DNA from: G965240365 sp965240365
GTDB lineage: Bacteria; Pseudomonadota; Gammaproteobacteria; Eutrophobiales; Eutrophobiaceae
Reading direction: 5' to 3'
DNA: 64,000 bases
NCBI GenBank assembly: GCA_965240365.1
Contig: OZ251218.1
Coordinates: forward strand, 248,001-312,000
Notes under the pieces: generated by a model
Seen by the model: only the letters and a program-made list of their open reading frames with translations
Told to the model about the DNA's origin: nothing
Database searches by the model: none
Made by a program: the position numbers and the translations under genes
Shown here: one piece after another, positions 1 to 9,510 of the stretch
Layout of the letters: every line of letters begins with the position of its first letter
How positions within the stretch are numbered: the stretch's first letter is position 1

Positions 1-1164
1 CCAACTGGCGGCATTATTGGCGAGATCGGCATCGACCAGGGTATCCCAAAACCACGCCTCGCCCTCGCGCCAGTGAATCAGCAGATGCTTGACCAGAAAC
101 GAGGCCGTGACCATACGCACCCGATTGTGCATCCAGCCGGTCTGCCAAAGCTGCCGCATACCCGCATCGACCAGCGGGTAGCCGCACAGGCCCCGCTGCC
201 ATGCCGCCAGCGCCCCGGCATCCGGCGCCCAGGGGAATTCGGCAAATTCAGGGCGAAAAGGCTTTTCCGGCAGGGTGGGCCAGTGAAACAAAAGATGCGT
301 TGAAAATTCACGCCAGCCCAGTTCGCGTAAAAAGGCCATAGCGCTTTTTCTCGCGGCCGGCGGCTTGATCCGCGCTTGGGTCTGCCGCCAGACTCTGGCG
401 GGCGCAATCTCGCCAAAATGCAAGTGTGGCGACAGGCAGGACGTGCCGTCCCGATCCGGCCGGTTCCGCTCCGCGTCATAGTCTGCCGCCGCCCCGTCCA
501 GAAATTTATCCAGCGCCAGACTGGCGCCCTTCTCGCCCGGCCGCCAGGTTTGCCGCAAGCCGGCCGCCCAGTCCGGCTTGCCCGGCAGCAGGCCCCAACT
601 GGCCAGCGCCTCGGACTCAAGACCGGCTTCATTGAAGCCCGGAATCTTATCCGGGCAAGACCCGGCGGGATAAGGCCCGGCCTCGGCCAGACAGGCCCGC
701 CAGAACGGCGTAAAGACTTTATAGGGCAAACCGGAAGCCTGGGCGATCTGCTCCGGTTCAAACAACAAATAACCCGCGAAACGCTTTACCTCAATCTTGT
801 CGTGATAGCGCGCATGGATGTCTTCTTCCACCCCGCGCGCCGCCGGTTCATAGCCGCGGCTGAAATAAAGCCGCTTGACCCCGGCCGCGGCGATGATCTC
901 GTCCAGGATATTCAAGGTCCGGCCCTTGCGCAGGATGAGCCTGCCGCCCCGCGCCGCAATATCTTCCGCCAATGCCCGCAAACTGTGATGCAGCCACCAA
1001 CGGCTGGCGCCGCCGATGCCCCGCTTTTTATCATCCAGCACGGTCTGATCGAGAATATACAACAGAATCAAGGGCTGCCCGCTTTTACAGGCGGCCGCCA
1101 GGGCCGCATTGTCATTCAGGCGCAGATCGTTGCGAAACAGAAAAAGTGTGCTGTTGGTCAGCAT
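1..1164 (-). CDS. phr: Deoxyribodipyrimidine photolyase (class I), 3' end cut by window edge
   Basis: Light-driven repair of cyclobutane pyrimidine dimers in the cytoplasm, using FADH- and an antenna chromophore. I translated the minus strand from the ATG at 1164 and it stays open to base 1 (388 codons). The N-terminus (MLTNSTLFLFRNDLRLNDN) is the photolyase alpha/beta antenna domain. The C-terminal half shows the FAD-binding signatures: LDKFL, then TSCLSPHLHFGEI, LGWREF, YPLVDAGMRQLWQTGWMHNR and FWDTLVDADLANNA. Family members are about 470 aa, so roughly 80 residues lie outside the window. Overlapping open frames on both strands are high-GC shadows. Cryptochrome-like function cannot be excluded, but the motif set fits a CPD photolyase. 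Confidence 0.93.
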   Translation of the reverse strand, partial: MLTNSTLFLFRNDLRLNDNAALAAACKSGQPLILLYILDQTVLDDKKRGIGGASRWWLHHSLRALAEDIAARGGRLILRKGRTLNILDEIIAAAGVKRLYFSRGYEPAARGVEEDIHARYHDKIEVKRFAGYLLFEPEQIAQASGLPYKVFTPFWRACLAEAGPYPAGSCPDKIPGFNEAGLESEALASWGLLPGKPDWAAGLRQTWRPGEKGASLALDKFLDGAAADYDAERNRPDRDGTSCLSPHLHFGEIAPARVWRQTQARIKPPAARKSAMAFLRELGWREFSTHLLFHWPTLPEKPFRPEFAEFPWAPDAGALAAWQRGLCGYPLVDAGMRQLWQTGWMHNRVRMVTASFLVKHLLIHWREGEAWFWDTLVDADLANNAASW

Positions 1165-1591
1165 GGGTTTTCCGGATGAACAGCCATGCGCCCGGGCAAA
1201 ATACGGACGATCACTGTTATATGACTGTCAGAGCCGATGTCTGCGGCGAATGGAAAGCGGCGGCCGGCCTTGCTGAAATGGAAAATAATCACCGGTAAAA
1301 GATAAGCCACCATCAAGCACAATACAATCACTTCATTATCCGATCCGGCCCTGCCTGCCTGCTGAGGGCAGGTAAAATTTTGCGCCTCCAGCTACGCAAA
1401 TTTCGTCCTGGTCCCTGTCTGTCCACTCCGCCTTCCTGGATTCCTCAACCGCTTTTCAAGGATCATCAGGATATACCTATTACCCCCGTCGTCATTTATG
1501 GACAGGATGTTCTGTATGCGGCGACCTGCCTGTGGCAGGCAGACCGGAATGACGACACTAAAAATAATTTCCTGTTTTTATAAAAATAAAC
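1165..1591. repeat. Intergenic stretch with two small palindromic repeat copies
   Basis: No gene recognised between the photolyase start and the promoter of the TonB receptor. Two degenerate copies of the 19-20 bp dispersed palindrome lie at 1354-1373 and 1525-1543, the second followed by ACCGGAATGACG, which is typical of the composite GTCATTCC/GGAATGAC elements found elsewhere in the window. Confidence 0.6.
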
Positions 1592-1620
1592 TTGCGAATC
1601 ATTTCAACTGCTTCTATAAT
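1592..1620 (+). promoter_or_regulatory. Sigma-70-type promoter of the TonB-dependent receptor
   Basis: TTGCGA at 1592-1597, a 17-nt spacer and a perfect TATAAT at 1615-1620, 41 nt upstream of the ATG at 1662. An AGGA ribosome-binding site lies just before the start. No convincing Fur box was found over it. Confidence 0.7.
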
Positions 1621-1661
1621 TACCGTTTTTCTAATTAACCAAAAGACACGAGGACGTCCCA

Positions 1662-3957
1662 ATGAAAACACTTTCAAACATGCTGCTTATGCTTACCCTC
1701 AGCGCGCCTCTGTTCGCCAACAACATTACCCCCCCCCCCCCCCCCCCCCGAAAAATTAGCTAAGAACTCCAGCACACAAGACTTTCCGGGCATCGGCCAA
1801 ACCTTTAATTCAACCGTTACCACCGCCAACAACACCCCGCTCATCGCGGACGCAACAGCCAATACCAAACCCGAATCCAAAGAAGAAGAACCTGAAATGT
1901 TGCCGCCCCTCACGGTAGAAGGGGAGGCACAATCGGCGCAGCCGTGGTTGTCCGGCGATGCCGAAAAGGCGTATCGCGTGGAAGACGCCAATGTTGGTGT
2001 GCTCGGGAACAAACTACTTAAGGACACACCCTACAGCATAGAATCGTATTCACAGGCACTAATAGAAAACAAACAGGCACGCTCGCTGGCCGATATAACC
2101 AAAGGCGATGCCTCAATTAGTTTAATGGTAGACAATCTTTTACATGAAAATAACGCGCTGGCTGTAAGGGGCATAACGATCGACAGTGATGCTGGACAAA
2201 AAATCGACGGCCTTCTTAATGCACGTGTGAGATCGGCAGATCTACCTCTAGAGCACCTGGAACGTGTTGAAATTCTCAAGGGCGCAAGTGGTTTCCTGTA
2301 CGGGTTCGGGGCACCAGGTGGCATCATCAATTACGTATTGAAGCGACCCACAGACCAGTCTTTTAGAAGCCTGAGCACACAGGTGATGGACAGCGGTTTG
2401 GCGCTGGTTCATGGCGATGTGGGCGGACGGCTGGGCACCGATGATCGCTTTGGTTACCGCGTCAACCTGATCCATGAATCGGGAGATACCTATATTAACG
2501 ATGGTGAGTCACGCCGCAATTCAGCCTCCATCGCCTTGGACTGGCAAATCACACCCGATTTGCTATGGCGGGTTGATTCGCTATTAGCGAAGCATATACG
2601 AGCAGGTGGTTATTCTGCTTTATTCCCAAACTCTGATGGCGCTGCTAACAACTTTAGCTCCGCTGGTAAACCACCGGCGCCGATTGACGGCAGTCGCAGA
2701 CTTGCCCCCTCCTTGACACACTATGGCTCAATTCAAAAAACCTACAGCACAGATCTGTCTTGGGATTTTGCCGCAGACTGGACTTTGACCCTGGCGCATC
2801 GCTACTCATACAACGGACGCGAAACTTATCTTACAAATATCTTTTCTGACCCTGCCGGCAACTACTCGTTGTCTTTCTATGACTTTGCAAACCAATATAA
2901 AAGCGCACAATCTCAGGCAATGATCAATGGCATCTTCATAACCGGCCCAATATCGCATGAATTGTCAGTGGGCGCTGCACACACTAAAATATCCAATTTC
3001 TTCAGGCGTGGCAGTGATTATCTAGTGCCATTTTCTAATGTGGGTAATCTGTTCAATCCAGTCGAGATTAATAGCCCATCTAATAATTTTCTTTCTTACA
3101 AGGACGCAGATAACGAATTTCGCACCAATCATCGGCGAGAGCTATTTGTATCAGATACGCTACGAATTGGCGAGAACTGGGATATCATCCTTGGCCTGCG
3201 GCACGCCAATTGGGATGCCAAGTTCTCGGACTACGACAAGAACGCAATCACCCCCACCCTTGCCGCCATCTTCCGCCCAATGGAGGGTTTATCCCTTTAC
3301 GGCAGCTATGTAGAAGCGTTGGAACAAGGGAGAACGGCGCCACCCACCACGGCCAACGCCAATCAAGTCTTCCCGCCACTTGTGAGCAAGCAATACGAGT
3401 TTGGAGCAAAGGCCGAAGGTAATAATTGGTCGGCCAGCGCCGCGTTGTTCCGGCTACAAAAAGGGCTTACCTACACCCGGGATAATGTCTTCACTCAGGA
3501 CGGCGAAGCCCGCTATCAAGGCCTGGAACTCAACGGCAAATTCCGCTTAGGTAATCATTGGCTTCTGACGGCCAGCGCCATGTGGTTGGATGCCACCAAC
3601 CAGAAAACCACGGGCGGCGCCCTTGATGGCAAACGCATAGCGGGGGCGGCTCGTGAGCAGCTCAGCCTTTATGGCGAATACCTCATGCCGGATTTTCCGC
3701 TCACATTAACAGCAGGCGCGCGTTACGTGGGTAAGCGCCCGGTCGATTCGAATAACCGGTTCTATCTCGACGATGTCACTCTGTTTGACATGGGGGCGCG
3801 CTATGAAACGAAAGTCGCGGGTCAGAGTTTAACCCTGCGGCTTAATGTGGACAATCTGACCGACGAAGCCTATTGGATTGTTGCGTACCCGGGATTTGGC
3901 GCATTGCAGCAGGGCATGCCGCGCATATTCAAGCTGGGCATAGAGCTTGAGTTCTAA
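1662..3957 (+). CDS. TonB-dependent (siderophore-type) outer membrane receptor, interrupted at a poly-C tract
   Basis: Outer-membrane beta-barrel receptor of the TonB-dependent siderophore type. From the ATG at 1662 the first 22 codons give a signal peptide (MKTLSNMLLMLTLSAPLFA). The frame then enters a run of 21 C and hits TAA at 1761-1763. The long downstream frame (internal Met at 1897) is open upstream to the tract, so removing one C or adding two restores a 764-aa protein with a short oligoproline after the signal peptide. Next come a TonB-box-like segment (PEMLPPLTVEG), a plug domain (SLADITKGDASI, AVRGITIDS, LERVEILKGASGFLYG, GAPGGIINYVLKRPT) and a barrel ending in aromatic Phe (FKLGIELEF). 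It has its own promoter and no visible operon. The ligand is unknown. The interruption may be biological (phase OFF) or a homopolymer sequencing error. A start at 1897 would lack a signal peptide. Confidence 0.85.
1729..1749 (+). repeat. Homopolymeric C tract (21 C) inside the receptor reading frame
   Basis: Twenty-one consecutive C follow the A at 1728, immediately after the signal-peptide codons. With 21 C the signal peptide and the body of the receptor are in different frames; with 20 or 23 C they are joined. This is the classic layout of slipped-strand phase variation. Confidence 0.9.
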
Positions 3958-3980
3958 GCAAACCGCCACCCATCCTAAAC

Positions 3981-4085
3981 CCGGCTTGCCTGCCTGCCGC
4001 AGGCAGACGCAAGCCCGAATCCAGAAAGGCGAGCCGGGATGTAAGTAAATTCCAGCTTTTGCTGGAATGACGATATGGGCGGAAT
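3981..4085. repeat. Composite dispersed repeat with small palindrome
   Basis: A copy of the small palindrome (GCCTGCCTGCCGCAGGCAGAC, core 3989-4007) lies inside AAGCCCGAATCCAGAAAGGC and is followed by ATTCCAGCTTTTGCTGGAATGACG, the inverted-repeat element seen many times in this window. It sits between the convergent receptor and kinase genes. Confidence 0.65.
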
Positions 4086-4150
4086 CAACTTTTACATAGA
4101 CCCGTTGTTCCTGCCCGCATCAAAATGCCGAAAAATTATACCCCCCGGCA

Positions 4151-5887
4151 TCAGCGCGTATAAAGCAAAAAGACGATGATCACGCCGAGGATCAGGGCCA
4201 CGCCCTGCCAGAAGGCAAGCGGCCGGGCTTCCAGTAATGGCGCCCGTGTTTTGTGAATAAAGGCCGGGTTTGGATGGCGCAGGTCATGCAGAAATTCGCT
4301 GATCACTTCATAGCGTTGCAGGGGATCGGGCTGCACGGCCTTGCAGAGCGCCGCGTCAATCCAGGCGGGAATGTCGCGATCCGCGCGTAAAACGCTGCGG
4401 TAACTCAGCCGGCGCTGCGCCCGGCGGGTTTTTGTTTTGGCGACCTCGGCGCCGTAGGGCAGACCGCCGCTCAACATCTCATAGGCGATGACGGCCAGAG
4501 AAAACTGATCAGAAGCCTCTGTGCCGTATTCGCCCAGAAAATATTCGGGCGCCGCATATTGCGCCGTGCCGAGGATATGAAAATTTTGCAGTGGCGAATC
4601 CCGCTCTTCGATGCCCGCGACCCGGGCAGAGCCGAAATCAATAATCCTGGCCGTGCCGGTCTCATCCAGCATAATATTCTCGGGGCGCAGGTCCTGATGC
4701 AGCATCTCCAGACGATGGAACGCGCGCAGGCCCCTGGCGATCTGTTCAATAATATTGCGCACGGTTTCGAGTTCCGGCGCCGGGTGATCCAGCATCCACT
4801 GCCGCAATGTTTGCCCGTTTATATATTCCGTTGCGATATAAAAATAATGGCGCTTGCGTGTCCGCCGGCAGGGCTTTTGGACATGGGCGCTGTCGATGCG
4901 GCGCGCGATCCATTCTTCAAACAGGAAACGCTCCAGATAAGCCGGGTCGGCGCGCATGGCGGCGGCCGGGGTTTTAATCACGACCGGTTCTGCGCTCTCA
5001 TCATCGGCCGCCAGCCACAGGTGGCTGCGGTCGCTGCTGTAAAGCGGGCGTATCAGCGTATAGCCGTCAAGGCGCATACGCGGCCTTAAGTCGGGCGGAA
5101 AGGGCAGATCAGTCAGCGCTTTCAGGGCTTCATCGGCGCTGTGATCCGGCAGGCTGTCCAGGCGCAGGATCTGTACGGTGACATTGTCCGGGCTGTGGTT
5201 TGTAATGGCCTGGTCGGCAATCAGCCGGGCGGCCGTGTCCAGTTGAGCCTGGTGCTTATCAAGTATTGCCGGCAATTCTGTCTGATCGACAAATTCATAC
5301 ACGCCGTCGGTCGCCAGCAAAAAGATGTCGCCCTCCTCCAGCGGCAGGCTCACATAATCCAGGCTTATTTTGTTATCAAGCCCGAGCGCCCTGCTCAGGT
5401 AGGTTTCCTGTGCCGAGACACGCAGCCGGTGTTCCTGGGTAAGCGCCTCCAGGCGCTGGCCGCGCAGCCGGTAAATTCTGGCGTCGCCCGCGTGAAACAG
5501 GTGGGCGGTGGCGGATTTAAAGATAATGCCGCTGAACGCGCAGACATAGCCCTTGTCTTTGTCGTAGCGATGCAGGCCGCGCCTGGTTTCGGCATACAGC
5601 CAGGAATTGATGGCCTCCAGCACACGCTGCGCGGAATTTTTTACGCTCCAGCTTTCGGGCGTGCTGTAATAGTCCGCCAAAAAACCGGCCACCGCCGTTT
5701 CACTGGCAATCTGGCTGACCGCGCTGCTGCTGATGCCATCGGCCAGCGCCACGGCGATGCCCTTAGCGCTTAACAGGGGTTCGGCGGGGCAATAAATGCC
5801 GTGAAAATCCTGATTGACCGGTTTGCGCCCCTTCTCGGAGTATTGCCCGGATGAGATAGTGAGTTGTTTTTCGGGGGAATTGGGCAT
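4151..5887 (-). CDS. Bifunctional PP2C-type phosphatase / Ser-Thr protein kinase with C-terminal membrane anchor
   Basis: A 578-aa protein that would both dephosphorylate and phosphorylate Ser/Thr residues. Residues about 10-245 are a PP2C phosphatase: NQDF, ALADGISSS, HAGDARIY, LATDGVYEF and PDNVTV supply the metal-binding aspartates. Residues about 265-535 are a Hanks-type kinase: VVIKTP carries the ATP-binding Lys, HQDLRPENIML is the catalytic loop (HQD in place of HRD), IIDFGSA is the DFG motif and APEYFLGE the APE region. The C-terminus (WQGVALILGVIIVFLLYT) is a single membrane segment, so the catalytic domains should face the cytoplasm. It lies 56 bp downstream of a formate/nitrite channel on the same strand, probably in one transcript. 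Control of that channel or of nitrogen metabolism is an inference only. Confidence 0.9.
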   Translation of the reverse strand: MPNSPEKQLTISSGQYSEKGRKPVNQDFHGIYCPAEPLLSAKGIAVALADGISSSAVSQIASETAVAGFLADYYSTPESWSVKNSAQRVLEAINSWLYAETRRGLHRYDKDKGYVCAFSGIIFKSATAHLFHAGDARIYRLRGQRLEALTQEHRLRVSAQETYLSRALGLDNKISLDYVSLPLEEGDIFLLATDGVYEFVDQTELPAILDKHQAQLDTAARLIADQAITNHSPDNVTVQILRLDSLPDHSADEALKALTDLPFPPDLRPRMRLDGYTLIRPLYSSDRSHLWLAADDESAEPVVIKTPAAAMRADPAYLERFLFEEWIARRIDSAHVQKPCRRTRKRHYFYIATEYINGQTLRQWMLDHPAPELETVRNIIEQIARGLRAFHRLEMLHQDLRPENIMLDETGTARIIDFGSARVAGIEERDSPLQNFHILGTAQYAAPEYFLGEYGTEASDQFSLAVIAYEMLSGGLPYGAEVAKTKTRRAQRRLSYRSVLRADRDIPAWIDAALCKAVQPDPLQRYEVISEFLHDLRHPNPAFIHKTRAPLLEARPLAFWQGVALILGVIIVFLLYTR

Positions 5888-5943
5888 GCTATTTCCGCCT
5901 GGCGGCCTGCAGTCCGGCCGCCAGGCGGAAATCCGTTTGCCTG

Positions 5944-6783
5944 TCAGGCCGTTTCAGGGCTGCGGTTAATGCCCGGCCGCGGGCGGGCCGGCGAGGTGCG
6001 ATAGTGGGTCGCATACAGGGTCAGACCCGTGAACGCCAGACCACCGACCAGATTGCCGAGCGCGGTTGGAATCTCGTTCCAGATAAAATACTCGGCCACG
6101 GAAAAATCGCCGCCCATAATAATGCTGAACGGAAACAGAAACATGTTGACGACCGAGTGCTCAAAGGTCATGTAAAAGAATACGAAGATCGGCATCCACA
6201 TGGCGATGACCTTGCCGCTGACATGCGTGGAAATCATCGCGCCCACCACCCCGGTTGACACCATCCAGTTACACAACATGCCGCGCATAAAAATCGTGAG
6301 CCAGCCGGCCAAGCCGTATTCGGCGTAGCCCAGGGTGCGCGCCTCGCCGATGGACGCCACTTTCGCGGCGATCGGGCCGCCATCCGTGTTGTAACCATAA
6401 GTGAAAACAAAAGACATCATAAAGGCGACCGTCAAGGCGCCGCTGAAATTGCCCAGAAACACCCAGCCCCAGTTACGCAACACGCCCTTGACCGTCACGC
6501 CGGGCCTTTTGGCCAGCAGCGCCAGCGGGCACAGCACAAAGACGCCCGTGAGCAGATCAAAGCCCAGCAGATAAAGCATACAAAAGCCGACCGGGAACAG
6601 GATGGAACCCAATAACAGACTGCCCGTGCTGGTAATAATGGTAATGGCAAATACCGCGGCCAGCGCCAGGATAGCGCCGGCCATATAGGCCCGCACGAAG
6701 GTATCTTTGGTTGACATAAACACTTTGGATTCGCCGGCATCAACCATTTTAGTGACGAATTCCGATGGCGCCAGATAGGCCAT
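5944..6783 (-). CDS. Formate/nitrite transporter (FNT) family channel
   Basis: A 279-aa inner-membrane channel of the FNT family (FocA/NirC type), which conduct formate, nitrite or hydrosulfide. The start at 6783 (MAYLAPSEFVTKMVDAGESK) is chosen because AGGAG sits 7 nt upstream; a longer open frame to 6867 lacks such a site. About six hydrophobic segments are visible. FEHSVVNMFLFP carries the conserved FNT central histidine, and LGNFSGAL and NLVGG resemble conserved loop motifs. The phosphatase/kinase fusion follows 56 bp downstream. NirC-like nitrite uptake fits a gene next to nitrogen-related functions, but the substrate cannot be decided from sequence. Confidence 0.88.
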   Translation of the reverse strand: MAYLAPSEFVTKMVDAGESKVFMSTKDTFVRAYMAGAILALAAVFAITIITSTGSLLLGSILFPVGFCMLYLLGFDLLTGVFVLCPLALLAKRPGVTVKGVLRNWGWVFLGNFSGALTVAFMMSFVFTYGYNTDGGPIAAKVASIGEARTLGYAEYGLAGWLTIFMRGMLCNWMVSTGVVGAMISTHVSGKVIAMWMPIFVFFYMTFEHSVVNMFLFPFSIIMGGDFSVAEYFIWNEIPTALGNLVGGLAFTGLTLYATHYRTSPARPRPGINRSPETA

Positions 6784-6867
6784 GACATTCTCCTGATAAG
6801 TTAATAACTGTAATAGTTCAAGAGCAATGCAAAAGCGATACCAGCGCGCGGCTCGCGCGCTAATCAC

Positions 6868-7093
6868 GGCTTAAAACAGGGTTTTCTGAGGATTGTGCCA
6901 TTCCGAACGGCCTTGCGGCCTTCTTTGAAGCCCTCATGCTGCACCATCAGGTCGCGCCCCGGACTTATCGGCACCAAAGTGATGCAGATAAAACACGGGT
7001 AGGGTTGGAACGCCTCATCTGAGACGCCGGCTTAGCCGCCTGTGGCAGGCAGGCCCCTGTACCGCAGGAAACTCTGATTCAATCAGGGTTTCC
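6868..7093. repeat. Intergenic region with a partial MITE and small palindrome
   Basis: Bases about 7057-7093 hold, in reverse orientation, the outer part of the roughly 150-bp MITE seen at 21664 and 50460 (the palindrome GGAAACTCTGATT..AATCAGGGTTTCC). Next to it (7038-7054) is a half-copy of the small palindrome, at the same internal site where the copy at 50501 is inserted. The hairpin directly follows the stop codon of the demethylase gene and could act as a terminator. Nothing else was recognised. Confidence 0.5.
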
Positions 7094-9466
7094 CTAAACA
7101 TAATCCCCCTTGACGCGCTGTTTGCCGGGATCGAAGTGGGGGAACGGCACAACGGTTGCCGGGATTCTTTTTTGGTGTCCGTCCAGTTTGCCGACTTCTA
7201 TGTCCGTGCCGATCTCCGTGTGTCCGATCTTCATTTTGCAAAGCGCAATGTTTTTGCCGAGGATGGGGGAGAAGGTGGCGCTGGTGATCGCGCCGACCTG
7301 TTCTTTGCCGGAGTAAACGCCGTCGCCATGCGCGGCGGTTTCTTCTCCGGCCAGTTCCAGCCCCGTTAATCGTTGCTGGGGGTTTCCCTTGCGTTTTTGC
7401 AGGACCTGTTTGCCGATAAAATCGCCCTGTTTGGATTTTAATGGCACGGTAAAGCCGATGCCCGCAGCGAATGGATCGGTCTGGTCGCAAAATTCATGGC
7501 CGGCGAATATCAGTCCGGCCTCAATGCGCAGCATGTCCAGCGCGGCAAGGCCCAGCGGGGCAATGCCGTGTGGTTGCCCGGCCTCCCAGATGGCATCCCA
7601 TACCTCGGCGGCTGCCGCCGGATGGCAGAAGACTTCGTAGCCTAATTCACCCGTGTAGCCGGTGCGTGACACGATGATCGGGATCCCGGTCTCGCCCCCA
7701 AGCCGCCCGATACAAAATCTGAACCAGCCCAGTTCGCCGATTGTGGCCTGCTCGGGGCCGCTCCAGACGATGTCCTGTAAAAGTTTGCGGCTGTGCCGGC
7801 CCTGCACCTGGAGATTATGCAGTTGCGAGGTGGACTCCTTGACCCAGGCCTTGAGCTTTAGTGCCTCCGCCTGTTTTCTGAGCCACAGGCCGGAGTTGTC
7901 GCAGCCGCCTATCCAGCGAAAATTATTTTCGCCCAGTCTGAATACGGTGCCATCATCGATCATGCCGCCGGATTCATAGCACATGGCGGTATAAACGACC
8001 TGGCCGACGGCCAGTTTACGCATGTCCCGGGTCAGGCAGGTATTGAGCAGCAATTCCGCATCGGGGCCGAGCACTTCATATTTCCGTAACGGCGACAGGT
8101 CGGCGATGACCACGCGCTCCCGGCAGGCCCAGTATTCGCTAACCGCGCCATAAGCGGTGAAGGTATTCGGCAGCCAGAAGCCGTTATATTCTGTGAAATC
8201 ACGGGTGATTGCAGACGTTTTTTTATGAAAACCGGTCTCCTGTGTCATCTTGTATTCCCCGTCGGTTGTTTTGCGAAAGGCAATGGCGCGTTTGAATGCG
8301 GTCTTGCCGGGATAAGTCCGCAGATGAATATCGGTCGGATTCCAGCCGTTGGCCGGGTCAATATCGTCCGGGCAGGCGGACGAAAGACAGACCAGATCCT
8401 TGAGCGCGCGCAGCAGCACATAGTCTCCCGGCCGCGACCAGGGCGCATCGAGCAGCAGTTGGTGGTGGTCGTCAAAAAAGGTGTTGTAGAAGAAGTTTAT
8501 GGCCATCCAGCCCTTTCTGGGCGAGACCGGATAGGGTCGCAGCGCCAGATTAAAGTTATCCGAGCAGTTTTTATGGCCCGGATAACCCGCGTCTTCGTAA
8601 TATTTGCTGTTGCAGGCCAGGCTGAAACTGTCATGCCGGCCACAGGTATCCTGGATGACTTCCACCAGGGGTTCAAAGTCAACATCATAAAATTTGGCGC
8701 GCAGGCCGGGCGCCGGCCAGACCCGTTCGGTCAAAGATCGCGTGGTCGTGGCATCCAGGCAGCGCTCCACCCCGGCCTCCAGCCGGGCCTTGTCAAAACA
8801 CTGAAAATCCGAACACTGCCGGCCCTGCACGTCGATGATCTGGATGTAGTCGCCCCGCCTGACTTCATAGGCGCTGGCGCTGGAGTGTGCGATGCGGAAG
8901 TCCTGCGCGGGATCGGCCAGGGGCGCCGGCAATACGGCCTCGGCAACGCCGGCCCGATTGGCGCGGTCAATAGAGACGATAATGTCTGTCGGCGGGCATG
9001 AGCCGGCCACGCCCATCGGCGGGCAGGGCGCGGCGATGACGCCCAGAACATCCTGTTCACAGGTCAATGTCGCGCTGCTGTTGGCCGCTGTCTGCCCATT
9101 TAACAGGACCGCCACCCGGGCGGCGGCCAGCGAGACGGCATGGCGTTTTAATCTGGCCAGTATTCTACCGGCCGTGGCGCCGCCGGCCTGAAGGCTGGCC
9201 AGCATGGCGTCACCCGATGCCGTCTCCCGCAGACCCAGCCTGCCCACGCGGGCGCGCCCGCGCTCGTCAAAGCCGGCGATGTGTACCGGCTGGCAACCCT
9301 CGGGATCGACAAGCTCGATCCTGTCTCCGGCGCAGAGGGCCAATAACAGCGCCCCCCCGCCGCTTATCACATAACGCTCCCGGCCGAGTTCGGACAGATA
9401 CAGGCCGGGTTCCCTGGGTCGTCTTGCAGGGGGCCTTCCTGAAAAATGATTCATACCGTTCAACAA
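7094..9466 (-). CDS. tdm: Trimethylamine-N-oxide demethylase (DUF1989-GcvT fusion)
   Basis: Predicted to split TMAO into dimethylamine and formaldehyde, the formaldehyde being trapped by tetrahydrofolate. It is 790 aa: an N-terminal extension, a DUF1989 domain at about 195-400 (DVQGRQCSDF, DTCGRHDSFSLAC, HKNCSDNF, WNPTD) and a GcvT-like folate domain at about 430-780 (SRTGYTGELGYEVFC, ALDMLRIEAG). Cys285, Cys301 and Cys365 are spaced 16 and 64 residues apart. From memory, this equals the spacing of the zinc-ligand cysteines reported for Methylocella silvestris Tdm (263/279/343). The TTG start at 9466 has AGGAG 7 nt upstream; the ATG at 9454 is an alternative. It is last in a run with a betaine/TMAO-type importer, 44 bp after the permease. 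A related DUF1989-GcvT enzyme acting on another methylated compound remains possible. Confidence 0.85.
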   Translation of the reverse strand: MLNGMNHFSGRPPARRPREPGLYLSELGRERYVISGGGALLLALCAGDRIELVDPEGCQPVHIAGFDERGRARVGRLGLRETASGDAMLASLQAGGATAGRILARLKRHAVSLAAARVAVLLNGQTAANSSATLTCEQDVLGVIAAPCPPMGVAGSCPPTDIIVSIDRANRAGVAEAVLPAPLADPAQDFRIAHSSASAYEVRRGDYIQIIDVQGRQCSDFQCFDKARLEAGVERCLDATTTRSLTERVWPAPGLRAKFYDVDFEPLVEVIQDTCGRHDSFSLACNSKYYEDAGYPGHKNCSDNFNLALRPYPVSPRKGWMAINFFYNTFFDDHHQLLLDAPWSRPGDYVLLRALKDLVCLSSACPDDIDPANGWNPTDIHLRTYPGKTAFKRAIAFRKTTDGEYKMTQETGFHKKTSAITRDFTEYNGFWLPNTFTAYGAVSEYWACRERVVIADLSPLRKYEVLGPDAELLLNTCLTRDMRKLAVGQVVYTAMCYESGGMIDDGTVFRLGENNFRWIGGCDNSGLWLRKQAEALKLKAWVKESTSQLHNLQVQGRHSRKLLQDIVWSGPEQATIGELGWFRFCIGRLGGETGIPIIVSRTGYTGELGYEVFCHPAAAAEVWDAIWEAGQPHGIAPLGLAALDMLRIEAGLIFAGHEFCDQTDPFAAGIGFTVPLKSKQGDFIGKQVLQKRKGNPQQRLTGLELAGEETAAHGDGVYSGKEQVGAITSATFSPILGKNIALCKMKIGHTEIGTDIEVGKLDGHQKRIPATVVPFPHFDPGKQRVKGDYV

Positions 9467-9510
9467 AAGCGTTCTCCTGTGTGTCAGACCGGCGCCAACC
9501 GGCCCGGTTA

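Noticed and set aside
376..1179. Long plus-strand open frame opposite the photolyase gene
   Set aside because: It is the high-GC antisense shadow of a well-supported photolyase; the translation is Pro/Arg/Gln-rich with no domain.
1592..1620. Fur box over the TonB receptor promoter
   Set aside because: Only weak resemblance to the 19-bp Fur consensus; not enough matches to claim iron control.
1897..3957. Receptor gene starting at Met 1897
   Set aside because: This start would remove the signal peptide; the frame is open up to the C tract and joins a signal peptide with its own promoter after a one-base change.
8225..9001. Plus-strand open frame within tdm
   Set aside because: Antisense to the DUF1989 domain, whose motifs are clear on the minus strand.
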